DNA of 6,959 nt from Candidatus Aquiluna sp. XM-24bin5 (GTDB taxonomy: Bacteria > Actinomycetota > Actinomycetia > Actinomycetales > Microbacteriaceae). The position numbers and the translations under genes were made by a program. Positions 1-6,600 of this stretch are shown here, one piece after another (the first letter of the stretch is position 1; every line of letters begins with the position of its first letter). The stretch is taken from positions 1 to 6,959 of the forward strand of contig QCWE01000018.1 in assembly GCA_003149555.1 (NCBI GenBank), in the 5' to 3' direction. The notes beneath the pieces were generated by a model. It ran no database searches and was not told the DNA's origin. It saw only the letters and a program-made list of their open reading frames with translations.

Positions 1-12
1 GAGGTGACATGA

Positions 13-30
13 GTCCGCCAAGTGGCGGAC
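13..30. repeat. Perfect 8-bp-stem hairpin
   Basis: GTCCGCCA (13-20) and TGGCGGAC (23-30) form an 8-bp stem around AG. It differs in stem sequence from the ACCGGCT/AGCCGGT hairpins that follow. It may belong to the insertion-sequence end or to flanking DNA. Confidence 0.6.
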
Positions 31-35
31 AAATC

Positions 36-128
36 CGGCTTCCAGCCGTAACCCGAAGCCACCGGCTCTTAGCCGGTGGAGCATTCACTCTCCATCTAAT
101 GGATCGAAGCCACCGGCTTCCAGCCGGT
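36..128. repeat. Row of three related hairpins at left end of the IS
   Basis: Three stem-loops share a core. CGGCT/AGCCG lies at 36-48 with loop TCC. CCACCGGCT/AGCCGGTGG lies at 59-79 with loop CTT. ACCGGCT/AGCCGGT lies at 112-128 with loop TCC. The 14-mer CGAAGCCACCGGCT occurs at 54-67 and again at 105-118, a 51-base period. Such subterminal hairpins are what TnpA recognises in IS200/IS605 elements; several in a row also resemble REP/BIME arrangements. The last one is the best candidate for the left-end recognition hairpin. Confidence 0.65.
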
Positions 129-193
129 TCGCTTCAGCGAATCTGCGCTACTCGTCATCCGCGCACACGCGATTTTATCACAGATACCACGTC

Positions 194-541
194 GTGTGGG
201 CCACGAAATACCGGTATAAAGTTCTGCACGGCGCCATGCGTGAACGGATCCGAGAAATTATCATCCAGACCTGCGAGGAACTCGGCGTCCATATCGTGAA
301 GGGCGTGTTGGCGCGCGATCATGTCCACATGTTCCTGTCGATCCCGCCCAAGCTGTCACTGTCCGATGTCATGCAGCGCATCAAGGGCCGCTCATCGCGC
401 CGCATCCAGATGGAGTTCCCCGACCTGCGCAAACGCTATTGGGGAAGGCGCTTTTGGGCGCGTGGGTATTTCTCCACGACCTCCGGCAACGTGACAGACG
501 ACGTGATCAGACAATACCTGGAATTACATTCCTCCAAATGA
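194..541 (+). CDS. tnpA: IS200/IS605-family Y1 transposase TnpA, 5' end uncertain
   Basis: This is a single-strand DNA transposase of the HUH/Y1 class that cuts and rejoins the hairpin ends of its element. Counting from GTG 194, the HUH motif is DHVHMF (residues 42-47; metal-binding His43 and His45) and the catalytic tyrosine is Tyr108 in the C-terminal helix (IRQYLELH). The family signatures KGRSSR and RKRYWGRRFWARGYF are present. The frame is clearly coding upstream of 194: about 164-193 encodes HTRFYHRYHV, which is the family's N-terminal strand, so GTG 194 would give a truncated protein. The frame is open back to 8 but has no ATG, GTG or TTG upstream of 194. CTG 143 sits where homologues normally start, about 10 residues before the HRYHVVW block. 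The gene may therefore use CTG or have lost its start by mutation. The family call is firm; activity is doubtful. Confidence 0.88.
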   Translation: MWATKYRYKVLHGAMRERIREIIIQTCEELGVHIVKGVLARDHVHMFLSIPPKLSLSDVMQRIKGRSSRRIQMEFPDLRKRYWGRRFWARGYFSTTSGNVTDDVIRQYLELHSSK

Positions 542-543
542 TG

Positions 544-563
544 CCTCCGGCGTTAGCCGGTGG
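544..563. repeat. Right-end hairpin of the IS200-type element
   Basis: CCGGC (547-551) and GCCGG (556-560) pair around the loop GTTA. Two further C-G pairs (544/563 and 545/562) lie beyond a T-T mismatch, the kind of irregular stem typical of IS200/IS605 ends. TTCAC follows at 567-571. The TTAGCCGGTGG part also occurs at 69-79 on the left. Confidence 0.65.
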
Positions 564-567
564 TCCT

Positions 568-849
568 TCACTTGGCCATAATCTGGGAAATGCAGTAGAT
601 AAGGATATCCTTATCATAGATTGTTGCCAGGCCCTTCAAGCTTGGGATAATTTCAATCCAATTTCCATTATGCTCATATCGCCGAACGTTAACTTCAGGC
701 GTTTTTGACAGCGCGTAGAAGGGATGCTCCATATGCGCCAGCATATCCTTAAGAACAGCATCAGCTACATCGCAGATGAACAGATCATGTTGCGGGTGCC
801 GATCGAGCAGCAACATGTCAGACGACTTCTTTGGCTCGCCTTGAGGCAC
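568..849 (-). pseudogene. repA: Plasmid replication initiator RepA (RPA type), truncated N-terminal fragment
   Basis: The 93 residues resemble the N-terminal part of RPA-family plasmid replication initiators, which bind origin iterons and start plasmid replication. Recognisable blocks are RHPQHDLFICDVADA (about residues 17-31), MEHPFYALS (40-48), RRYEHNGNWIEI (56-67) and PSLKGLATIYDKDILIYCISQ (69-89). Full-length members are several hundred residues, so most of the protein is missing. Coding stops at the junction with the insertion sequence, where TGA (570-568) comes from the join. The GTG at 849 has no clear ribosome binding site. The frame stays open upstream to 891 and reads VTKTPNLFDY just before the GTG, which looks like real protein. 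A non-initiating frame there suggests a further lesion (see findings). It points away from the origin-like block at 923-982, as expected for a rep gene next to its own origin. The family call is from motif memory. Confidence 0.72.
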
Positions 850-923
850 ATAGTCGAACAGATTCGGGGTTTTAGTGACCGGGCATTCAAATTAATGCTT
901 TAATATCAAAAGCTTAGATACAG

Positions 924-932
924 TTATCCACA
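924..932 (+). promoter_or_regulatory. DnaA box, left
   Basis: TTATCCACA, an exact match to the strict DnaA-binding consensus, on the plus strand. It forms part of the left arm of the 12-bp inverted repeat. Confidence 0.8.
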
Positions 933-934
933 GG

Positions 935-964
935 TTAACACATATTTAACACATATTTAACACA
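935..964. repeat. Three iteron-like tandem repeats between the DnaA boxes
   Basis: TTAACACATA (935-944), TTTAACACATA (945-955) and TTTAACACA (956-964) are tandem copies with an 11-base period, close to one DNA helical turn, so copies would lie on the same face. They may be Rep-binding iterons or the unwinding element; the sequence alone does not decide. Confidence 0.65.
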
Positions 965-972
965 GGGATGCC

Positions 973-981
973 TGTGGATAA
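973..981 (-). promoter_or_regulatory. DnaA box, right
   Basis: TGTGGATAA on the plus strand is the exact DnaA consensus on the minus strand. The two boxes therefore face each other across the iteron block. Confidence 0.8.
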
Positions 982-982
982 C

Positions 983-1310
983 TCTCAAAAAACACACATT
1001 GAGACACAATATTCTCCGTCATCAGCATCCCTATACACTACCAAAAAAATCCAGAGCCATCTTAACGAACTACACACATTGAAACAAATAGAGAGCCTGC
1101 AAAGTGCAGAAACTGAACCAATACTGTGCAAACCAAAAAGAAAGCTACAGGCAATCACGGATAACGATCAGTAACACTACACATGCATCAAACCCACGCT
1201 CTGATCCCGCTGAGCGCACATCTGGACCACTCTCCCACGCAGTTAATCAAATATTTATTAACAGCGTTATCATACCAAAATGAACAATGTAATCATTACC
1301 TCACTGAAGG
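983..1310. other. Non-coding AT-rich stretch beside the origin
   Basis: I find no convincing gene here. An open frame starting at 968 would encode 68 residues, but its ATG lies directly before the right DnaA box with no usable ribosome binding site, and the translation resembles no family I know. Visible structure is limited to an 11-base direct repeat, ACACACATTGA (992-1002 and 1072-1082, 80 bases apart), and an AT-rich inverted repeat GTTAAT/ATTAAC (1242-1262, 9-base spacer). The latter lacks the GC stem of a terminator. It is likely origin flank plus the 3' side of the sulfotransferase gene. Confidence 0.5.
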
Positions 1311-2048
1311 CTACTTTGTAAAATTGCATGCCCATTCATATAGCTCTTGATCCAGTAAATTAAATTCTGCAATCAAAGCACGTCCTTCATCATCTAGAAC
1401 AAGATCAGTTCGTTTCTTGGTCATGTTAATATTTGGCAGCTCTGCTGGTATGGCTTCATTATCAATTAAGGATACTAAATTTATGTAATCAGAAGATAAT
1501 GTTTCTTGAAATCCTATGAAAAACATACCTTTTAATGATGCTTTCGCTTCAGCTAAAGCTTGACTGCTTGTTCTACCGTTACGTTCATAAATAGATGTAG
1601 ATAGTTGCCATGTCATGATGTTTGACAACTCTCGGAACTTCCAAACTTCACGAGATAACGTTAAAATGCGATAAAGATCGTCGTGCCATGATAAATTCAT
1701 ATTTATCAGTGGTATTTTTCTATTACCAATATCAATTGTTGCGTTTGGTGTATTTCTGCGCCAGAAACAATAGTTAGAAAATACTCTCTCAATAGGGCAT
1801 CGTAAAATTGTAGATACAGAAATATCAAAGTCATCGACTAAATAGGATAGTTCACGTGAAGAAATATGACATGTAATAATCTTATATTGATGCAGCCCCT
1901 TTGTTTTTGAGAAAAAAACTAGTTGATCAAACCAATCACGACGTAATGCAGCATGGGAACCAAAAGTTTTTTCCAATCCTGACGCAATAGATGCGCCGCC
2001 GGTTTTAGGTATATGCATTAAGACATGCATTAGAGGTTTGTCATTCAT
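1311..2048 (-). CDS. Sulfotransferase family protein
   Basis: This 245-residue protein has the features of PAPS-dependent carbohydrate sulfotransferases, which move a sulfuryl group from 3'-phosphoadenylyl sulfate to a hydroxyl on an acceptor. The 5'-phosphosulfate loop is HIPKTGGAS (residues 12-20), with Lys15 the expected catalytic and cofactor-binding lysine. The 3'-phosphate site is LRCPIERVFSNY (82-93), with Arg83 and Ser91 the usual contacts. The C-terminal part has the FIGFQE block (177-182) and a final NLLDQELYEWA helix (230-240), both common in this family. I see no signal peptide or membrane segment, so it is probably cytoplasmic. It starts 47 bases after the stop of the upstream glycosyltransferase on the same strand, so the two are probably co-transcribed. 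Inference: it sulfates the saccharide made by the neighbouring enzymes. The acceptor cannot be read from the sequence. Confidence 0.85.
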   Translation of the reverse strand: MNDKPLMHVLMHIPKTGGASIASGLEKTFGSHAALRRDWFDQLVFFSKTKGLHQYKIITCHISSRELSYLVDDFDISVSTILRCPIERVFSNYCFWRRNTPNATIDIGNRKIPLINMNLSWHDDLYRILTLSREVWKFRELSNIMTWQLSTSIYERNGRTSSQALAEAKASLKGMFFIGFQETLSSDYINLVSLIDNEAIPAELPNINMTKKRTDLVLDDEGRALIAEFNLLDQELYEWACNFTK

Positions 2049-2095
2049 ATAAAGTTTCCATATCAGAAGTATCTGTTAATCCTAGAGCAGCAAAA

Positions 2096-3538
2096 TCAGA
2101 TAGTATCCGTAACAACATCAACAATATCTTTCGCGACAGCATCCCAGCCTCGCAAGTTTGCCGACTGAATGCGGTTTTCAAGGCTTTGCCGAAGGCCATC
2201 TTCAGATAACATTCGATGTACAACCGATGTTATCGAGTTGATCGACCGAGGATCAAAGTAAAGTACTAGATCACCACCAACTTCTGGTAACGAACTCACA
2301 TTGGAAACCACAGCTGTTTTTCCGTAACTAAGACTTTCGCCAACTGGGAGTCCCCATCCTTCATATAGACTTGGCATAGCCGTAAATAAACAGTTCCGAT
2401 ATAAAAAATCGAGTTCAGTATCGGAAGGACTTTGGACGAGTTCAATCCAACCATATAGATTTTTTGTAGCATTCATTGCATTTTCGAAGTCTAGATTGAG
2501 CCATCCTGGGTTCCCTGCAAATACTAATTTTGGTAAATCTATGTCATTATAATGACGGAGCTTCTCCCATGCCTGGAATAAGCGCCACATATTTTTTCGT
2601 GTCTCCATAGTGCCCACACACAATACATAGGGGTACTTAATAAGATTAAGAATCTTATCATTTATCATCGCAGAAGTGCTTAGATTTGGGTACAAGTCAC
2701 TTTTTGTGCACAATGTATGAGCTGATTTTGAGGAAGTTGCATTGCTAAATTTTGGTATGGGAGCAGTAGCCAGTGGAATCGTGTGGACTTCCTGATCACA
2801 TGAATGAGCTACAAGGAATTCTCTTAACTCAAAGGCCGTATATTTTGAATTTGCTAAATAACTTGATGAGATTTTCGAGGTCTCTAGTAACCAATCGTAA
2901 AATATTTGTGATTGATATCTTCCACTAATAAGCTCAGGGGCTTTGATCTGTATCAGGTCATGAATTAGAAAATAGCATGATATCCCATCATTACGTGCTT
3001 TTTTGATTGGGTCAAGTGACATAGACCATGACGCATCTGCAATGATCAACTTATCACCATTTTGGGCGTAATTGCTAAAATTTACAGCCGAATAGGGCTT
3101 GTTATGGCAATATGATGCATCAATTTTTTTATTTTTTGATGCCTTCCAGTCTTTTATTGTGCTACCTCTCTTTTGAAAGTGTTGATGGTTGTTGATTAAG
3201 CAATTAATATTCCTTATAGCTGTGTGTAACCGTAATTTTAACGGATGTTGTGCGTATCTTTCAAGCGTTGGTCGTGTTTTAATGCGAGGTTTTTTATTCA
3301 GGAGGGAAATGAGATTATCCTCTGATAGGATACCTCCAAATTTTTCAATTTCATTATATGATATGGCATTATATGAAGATGTTTTGTTATCATAAAAGGA
3401 TAGGAAAACATGGTCTGCCCCTACGTACTGGGCTGTATAATCTACTAGCATAACAACAACGCGCTGAATGCCAGAAAGACGACGGCCGCTTTCTAGATAA
3501 ATGCGTAGGTTGGTAACATCAAAAAATATACGTTTCAT
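2096..3538 (-). CDS. GT4-type (GT-B) glycosyltransferase
   Basis: This 480-residue protein is a retaining GT-B glycosyltransferase of the GT4 group, transferring a nucleotide-activated sugar to a growing glycan at the cytoplasmic side of the membrane. The N-terminus IFFDVTNL (4-11) and SGIQRV (22-27) are typical of a subgroup in polysaccharide clusters. The C-terminal nucleotide-sugar domain has YVLCVGTMETRKN (304-316, with the donor-phosphate Arg314/Lys315) and EGWGLPVGE (393-401), the E-x7-E motif with Glu393 and Glu401. A stretch around 120-170 is less conserved in appearance. The ATG at 3538 is preferred because the first Rossmann strand begins directly after it, although no strong ribosome binding site is seen. 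It reads divergently from the plus-strand operon and precedes the sulfotransferase. Base composition is AT-rich compared with the gene at 3652. Donor sugar and linkage cannot be assigned. Confidence 0.87.
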   Translation of the reverse strand: MKRIFFDVTNLRIYLESGRRLSGIQRVVVMLVDYTAQYVGADHVFLSFYDNKTSSYNAISYNEIEKFGGILSEDNLISLLNKKPRIKTRPTLERYAQHPLKLRLHTAIRNINCLINNHQHFQKRGSTIKDWKASKNKKIDASYCHNKPYSAVNFSNYAQNGDKLIIADASWSMSLDPIKKARNDGISCYFLIHDLIQIKAPELISGRYQSQIFYDWLLETSKISSSYLANSKYTAFELREFLVAHSCDQEVHTIPLATAPIPKFSNATSSKSAHTLCTKSDLYPNLSTSAMINDKILNLIKYPYVLCVGTMETRKNMWRLFQAWEKLRHYNDIDLPKLVFAGNPGWLNLDFENAMNATKNLYGWIELVQSPSDTELDFLYRNCLFTAMPSLYEGWGLPVGESLSYGKTAVVSNVSSLPEVGGDLVLYFDPRSINSITSVVHRMLSEDGLRQSLENRIQSANLRGWDAVAKDIVDVVTDTI

Positions 3539-3651
3539 GAGGCCAGTCGTACTTTATTGGAGGCTTGCTATGTCTTTACATGAACGCTTTTGCAAGCTGG
3601 TTGTGATAAGGCGCATTGTGAAGCGATGTGGAGTTCGCGTAGAGGGAAGAA
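3539..3651. promoter_or_regulatory. Divergent intergenic region, probable promoters for both operons
   Basis: These 113 bases separate the minus-strand glycosyltransferase from the plus-strand multidomain gene, so promoters for both directions should lie here or extend into the flanking genes. I could not pick out convincing -35/-10 pairs. It contains a good Shine-Dalgarno, TGGAGG (3558-3563), serving the small ORF at 3570, and GAGGGA (3642-3647), serving the ATG at 3652. Confidence 0.4.
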
Positions 3652-3683
3652 ATGACGCACACAACCTTCTACCATGCTTTTGA
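3570..3683 (+). CDS. Possible 37-residue leader peptide overlapping the next gene
   Basis: An ATG at 3570 has TGGAGG (3558-3563) at ideal spacing and opens a 37-codon frame ending with TGA at 3681-3683, about 30 bases inside the large gene at 3652. The predicted peptide begins MSLHERFCKLVVIRRIVKRC and is basic; I recognise no family. Its ribosome binding site looks better than that of the large gene, so it might act in translational coupling or as an attenuating leader. It could equally be the remnant of a lost upstream gene or a chance frame. Confidence 0.3.
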   Translation: MSLHERFCKLVVIRRIVKRCGVRVEGRNDAHNLLPCF

Positions 3684-6600
3684 AGCAGCCTTCCGTGGCA
3701 GTCGGGAGGAGATATTGGCCCGCTTAGAGGGCTATCGGACCTTCTTGGTGCCGTTATCCCAAAGCGAGATACCCAAATCTGCGCTGGACTTGGGCTGTGG
3801 TCGTGGAGAATGGTTGGAAACCCTCCAAAGATTTGGGTTTGATCCCTGCGGTGTTGACCTTGATGAGGGCATGCTAGCAGATTGTATTGCGGTCGATCTT
3901 CCAGCTGAACGGCGTGAGGCTCTAGACGCCCTTGCAGCGACAGCAGATGAGAGCCTTGGCATCCTCTCTGCATTTCATTTGATTGAGCATCTGCCTTTTG
4001 AGGCTGTGCGCACCATTGTAACAGATGGACTACGAGTATTGGCGCCAGGTGGGCTTTTGGTGCTGGAAACCCCAAATCCTGAGAATGTCGAAGTTGGCAC
4101 TGTGACCTTTCACAATGACAACACGCATGTGGCGCCTATCCCACCCAATGTCTTGAAATTTCTGGCTGAATATGCGGGCTACGCTAAGGTCAAACTGTTA
4201 CGGTTGAATTCAAGTCCGCTACAGAACCCAAAAGCAGTGGGCATGAGTGATGTTCTGTTCAAGGCCAGCCCGGATTACGCGCTGGTGGCACAGAAAGCTG
4301 GACCCGCTACGGTGATGGCGACAACAGATGCAGCGTTTGCTGCTGCAACGGGCCCATCAACCAGAGACCTGGCGGAAGCCTATGACAGGACTATCGATGA
4401 ACTGCGGCGTGAAATTGCTCGTCTCAAGGAGACGAAGAAGACGCGGTTTTATTATCGATCCAAGAAGATCCAAAAACTCCATAAGCAAATCACACGATGG
4501 TTTGGGATTCGTCGGGAGCGTCGCCGCTTTAAAGCAGCTGAAGCGCGGCGAGCTGTATCCCATAACGTGCCTCTGATTGATCGAAGACAGCCATGGACCC
4601 CTGTTGCCCTACCCAACATGCTGCGTTGGCGGATTGAAGGACCGTTTGACAGCACCTACAGTTTGGCGCTTGTTAATCGTGAGCTTGCGCGTGCCCTTGA
4701 GAGGCAAGGGGTCAAGGTGAGCCTTAAATCCGCAGAGGGACCGGGTGATTTCGATCCGGATCCTGCGTTTTTGGCGGGCAATCCAGATCTGACTGCAATG
4801 CAAACCGCCAATCGGGATCCAGTGGATACTGTCAGCAGGAACATGTATCCACCACGGGTGACTGGCATGCGAAACGCTTTGCCAGGGTTGCATTGCTATG
4901 CATGGGAAGAAACGGGATTTCCATCGGACTATGTAGCTTCATTCAATGATGTGCTGCGATATCTGACTGTGACGTCGAACCATGTTCGCAAGATCATGAT
5001 CGATAATGGTGTTTTTGTGCCGGCATACACGGTGGGCAATGGTGTGGATCATTTTGAGGCGATCACGCCAGAACCCGTGTACGATCTGCCCAAGGCAGGC
5101 CGACTGTTTTTGCATGTCTCGTCATGTTTTCCGCGCAAAGGGGTGGATGCACTTGTGAAGGCTTGGGCACAGGCCTTTACCAGACGCGATGATGTGGCCT
5201 TGCTCATTAAGAGCTTCCCAAACCCTCATAACGATATTGCAGACCAGATTACTGCGTTGCGGACTGCTCATCCTGATCTGGCTCCCATCACCGTGATCGA
5301 CAGAGATCTGAGTGATGGGCAGATGCGAACGCTCTTTGGGGCCTGTGATGTTGCGGTATTTCCATCCCGAGCAGAGGGATTTGGCTTACCAGTTGCTGAA
5401 GCGCTTTTGATGGGAAAACCCGTGCTCACTACGGGATGGAGCGGTCAGATGGACTTTTCCGATTTGCCGCTGGTTCAGAATATTGACTACCGTTTTGAGC
5501 AGACCAAGAGCCATTTGGATGTAGGGCTGAGCATGTGGGCTGACCCTGATCCAGATCACATGGCGGAACTGATGCGGGAGGCCGCGAAGACCCCCGCTCC
5601 GACTGAGGCAGAGCGTAACCGTACGCGAGAGGCACTTCTCGAACGGTTTAGCTGGGATAAAGTGGCAGAGCGCAGTGTAACGGCTCTGCGGCACGCTGCA
5701 GCCCGTCCCAAGCCAATTCCACCGCGGGTAGGATGGGTGACCACTTACAATGCCCGTTGTGGCATTGCGACTTATTCGGAACATTTGATCCAACATCTGG
5801 GTCTGCCGGTGCATGTTTTGGCAGCCCATACCCGGGCGACTGTGAGCCCAGATGCGTCTCTGAATGAACTGGTGACGCGATGTTGGGCCGAAGGTCGGGA
5901 TGACGATTTGACCGATCTGCTTTCAGTCATCCAAGCGGAAGATTTGCAGACGGTGATGATACAGTTCAACTACGGTTTTTTTAATTTTGCACATCTCGCT
6001 AGACTGATTGAGACTCTTAAAGAGGACGGCCGACAGGTGGTTCTCACGCTTCATGCCACTGATGACAGTCCTCATCCACGAGAGGTTCAGCTGGCTTCGA
6101 TCCGAGAGGCCCTATCGCGCTGTGATCGCATCCTGGTTCACAAAGTGCTCGATGCAAACCGGATGAAAGATCTTGGTCTGGTTGAGAATGTGACGCTCTT
6201 TCCGCATGGCGTCTTGCCGATGGTTGAGACCTCGTCGGTCTCGCGCAAACGGCCCAAAACCAAACCTTTTGTCATCGGCAGCTACGGGTTTTTCTTGCCC
6301 AATAAAGGATTGCCCGAGCTAGTTAATGCGGTTTCGTATCTGCGCGCTGATGGGCGCAACATCCGCTTGCGTATGATCAATGCGGAATACCCTGTTGTGG
6401 AGTCACGCAACGAGATCGAAGAGGTCAAAGACCAGATAGCCAGTTTGGCTCTGGGTGATGCGATAGAGATGGATACAGGGTTTCTTCCCGATAAGGTGGC
6501 CCTGTCAAAACTTTCAGACTGCGATCTCATGGTCTTTGGCTATCAACACAGCTCTGAATCCGCGAGCGGTGCAGTGCGTTACGGCTTGATTTCAGGTCGG

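Larger units (their letters stand above)
13..571 (+). mobile_element. IS200/IS605-family insertion sequence, boundaries approximate
   Basis: A single Y1-transposase gene is bracketed by short hairpins instead of terminal inverted repeats, as in IS200/IS605 elements, which transpose as single-stranded DNA and make no target duplication. A CCGGC/GCCGG hairpin lies just past the transposase stop (547-560). Hairpins at 13-30, 36-48, 59-79 and 112-128 lie on the left. The right end is probably around 571, where TTCAC meets sequence that still codes for RepA. The left end is unclear. A TTCAC at 84-88 follows a hairpin resembling the right-end one, so the element could begin at about 89 and the first 88 bases could be an older end or REP-like sequence. 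Insertion on the repA side is inferred from the abrupt loss of RepA coding. Confidence 0.75.
923..982. other. Probable plasmid replication origin (oriV): paired DnaA boxes flanking iterons
   Basis: A perfect 12-bp inverted repeat, GTTATCCACAGG (923-934) and CCTGTGGATAAC (971-982), contains the consensus DnaA box TTATCCACA once on each strand. The 36 bases between are AT-rich and include three near-identical direct repeats. DnaA boxes plus AT-rich iterons directly upstream of a rep gene are the usual arrangement of a RepA-dependent plasmid origin. The origin role is inferred from this arrangement. Confidence 0.72.

Noticed and set aside
36..128. Hairpin row considered as a CRISPR array
   Set aside because: The repeats are short palindromes with unequal spacers and only a single 14-base exact repeat; they fit IS200/REP ends far better.
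9..299. 96-codon plus-strand frame across the IS left end
   Set aside because: It reads through the hairpins and overlaps tnpA in another frame; its translation is repeat-derived (SHRLLAG/SHRLPAG) and lacks protein-like character.
968..1174. 68-codon plus-strand frame in the origin region
   Set aside because: The start codon abuts the right DnaA box, spacing to any ribosome binding site is wrong, and the translation resembles no known family. More likely origin DNA.
1242..1262. GTTAAT/ATTAAC inverted repeat as a terminator for the sulfotransferase operon
   Set aside because: The stem is only 6 bp, fully AT-rich apart from one pair, with no adjacent T-run of terminator type; weak as a terminator.
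3554..4075. 173-codon minus-strand frame opposite the methyltransferase domain
   Set aside because: It is antisense to strongly conserved methyltransferase motifs and has the low-complexity Pro/His/Arg look of a shadow frame.
5386..5829. 147-codon minus-strand frame opposite the glycosyltransferase domains
   Set aside because: It lies wholly within the 1077-residue gene, has no recognisable motifs and is explained by antisense codon bias.
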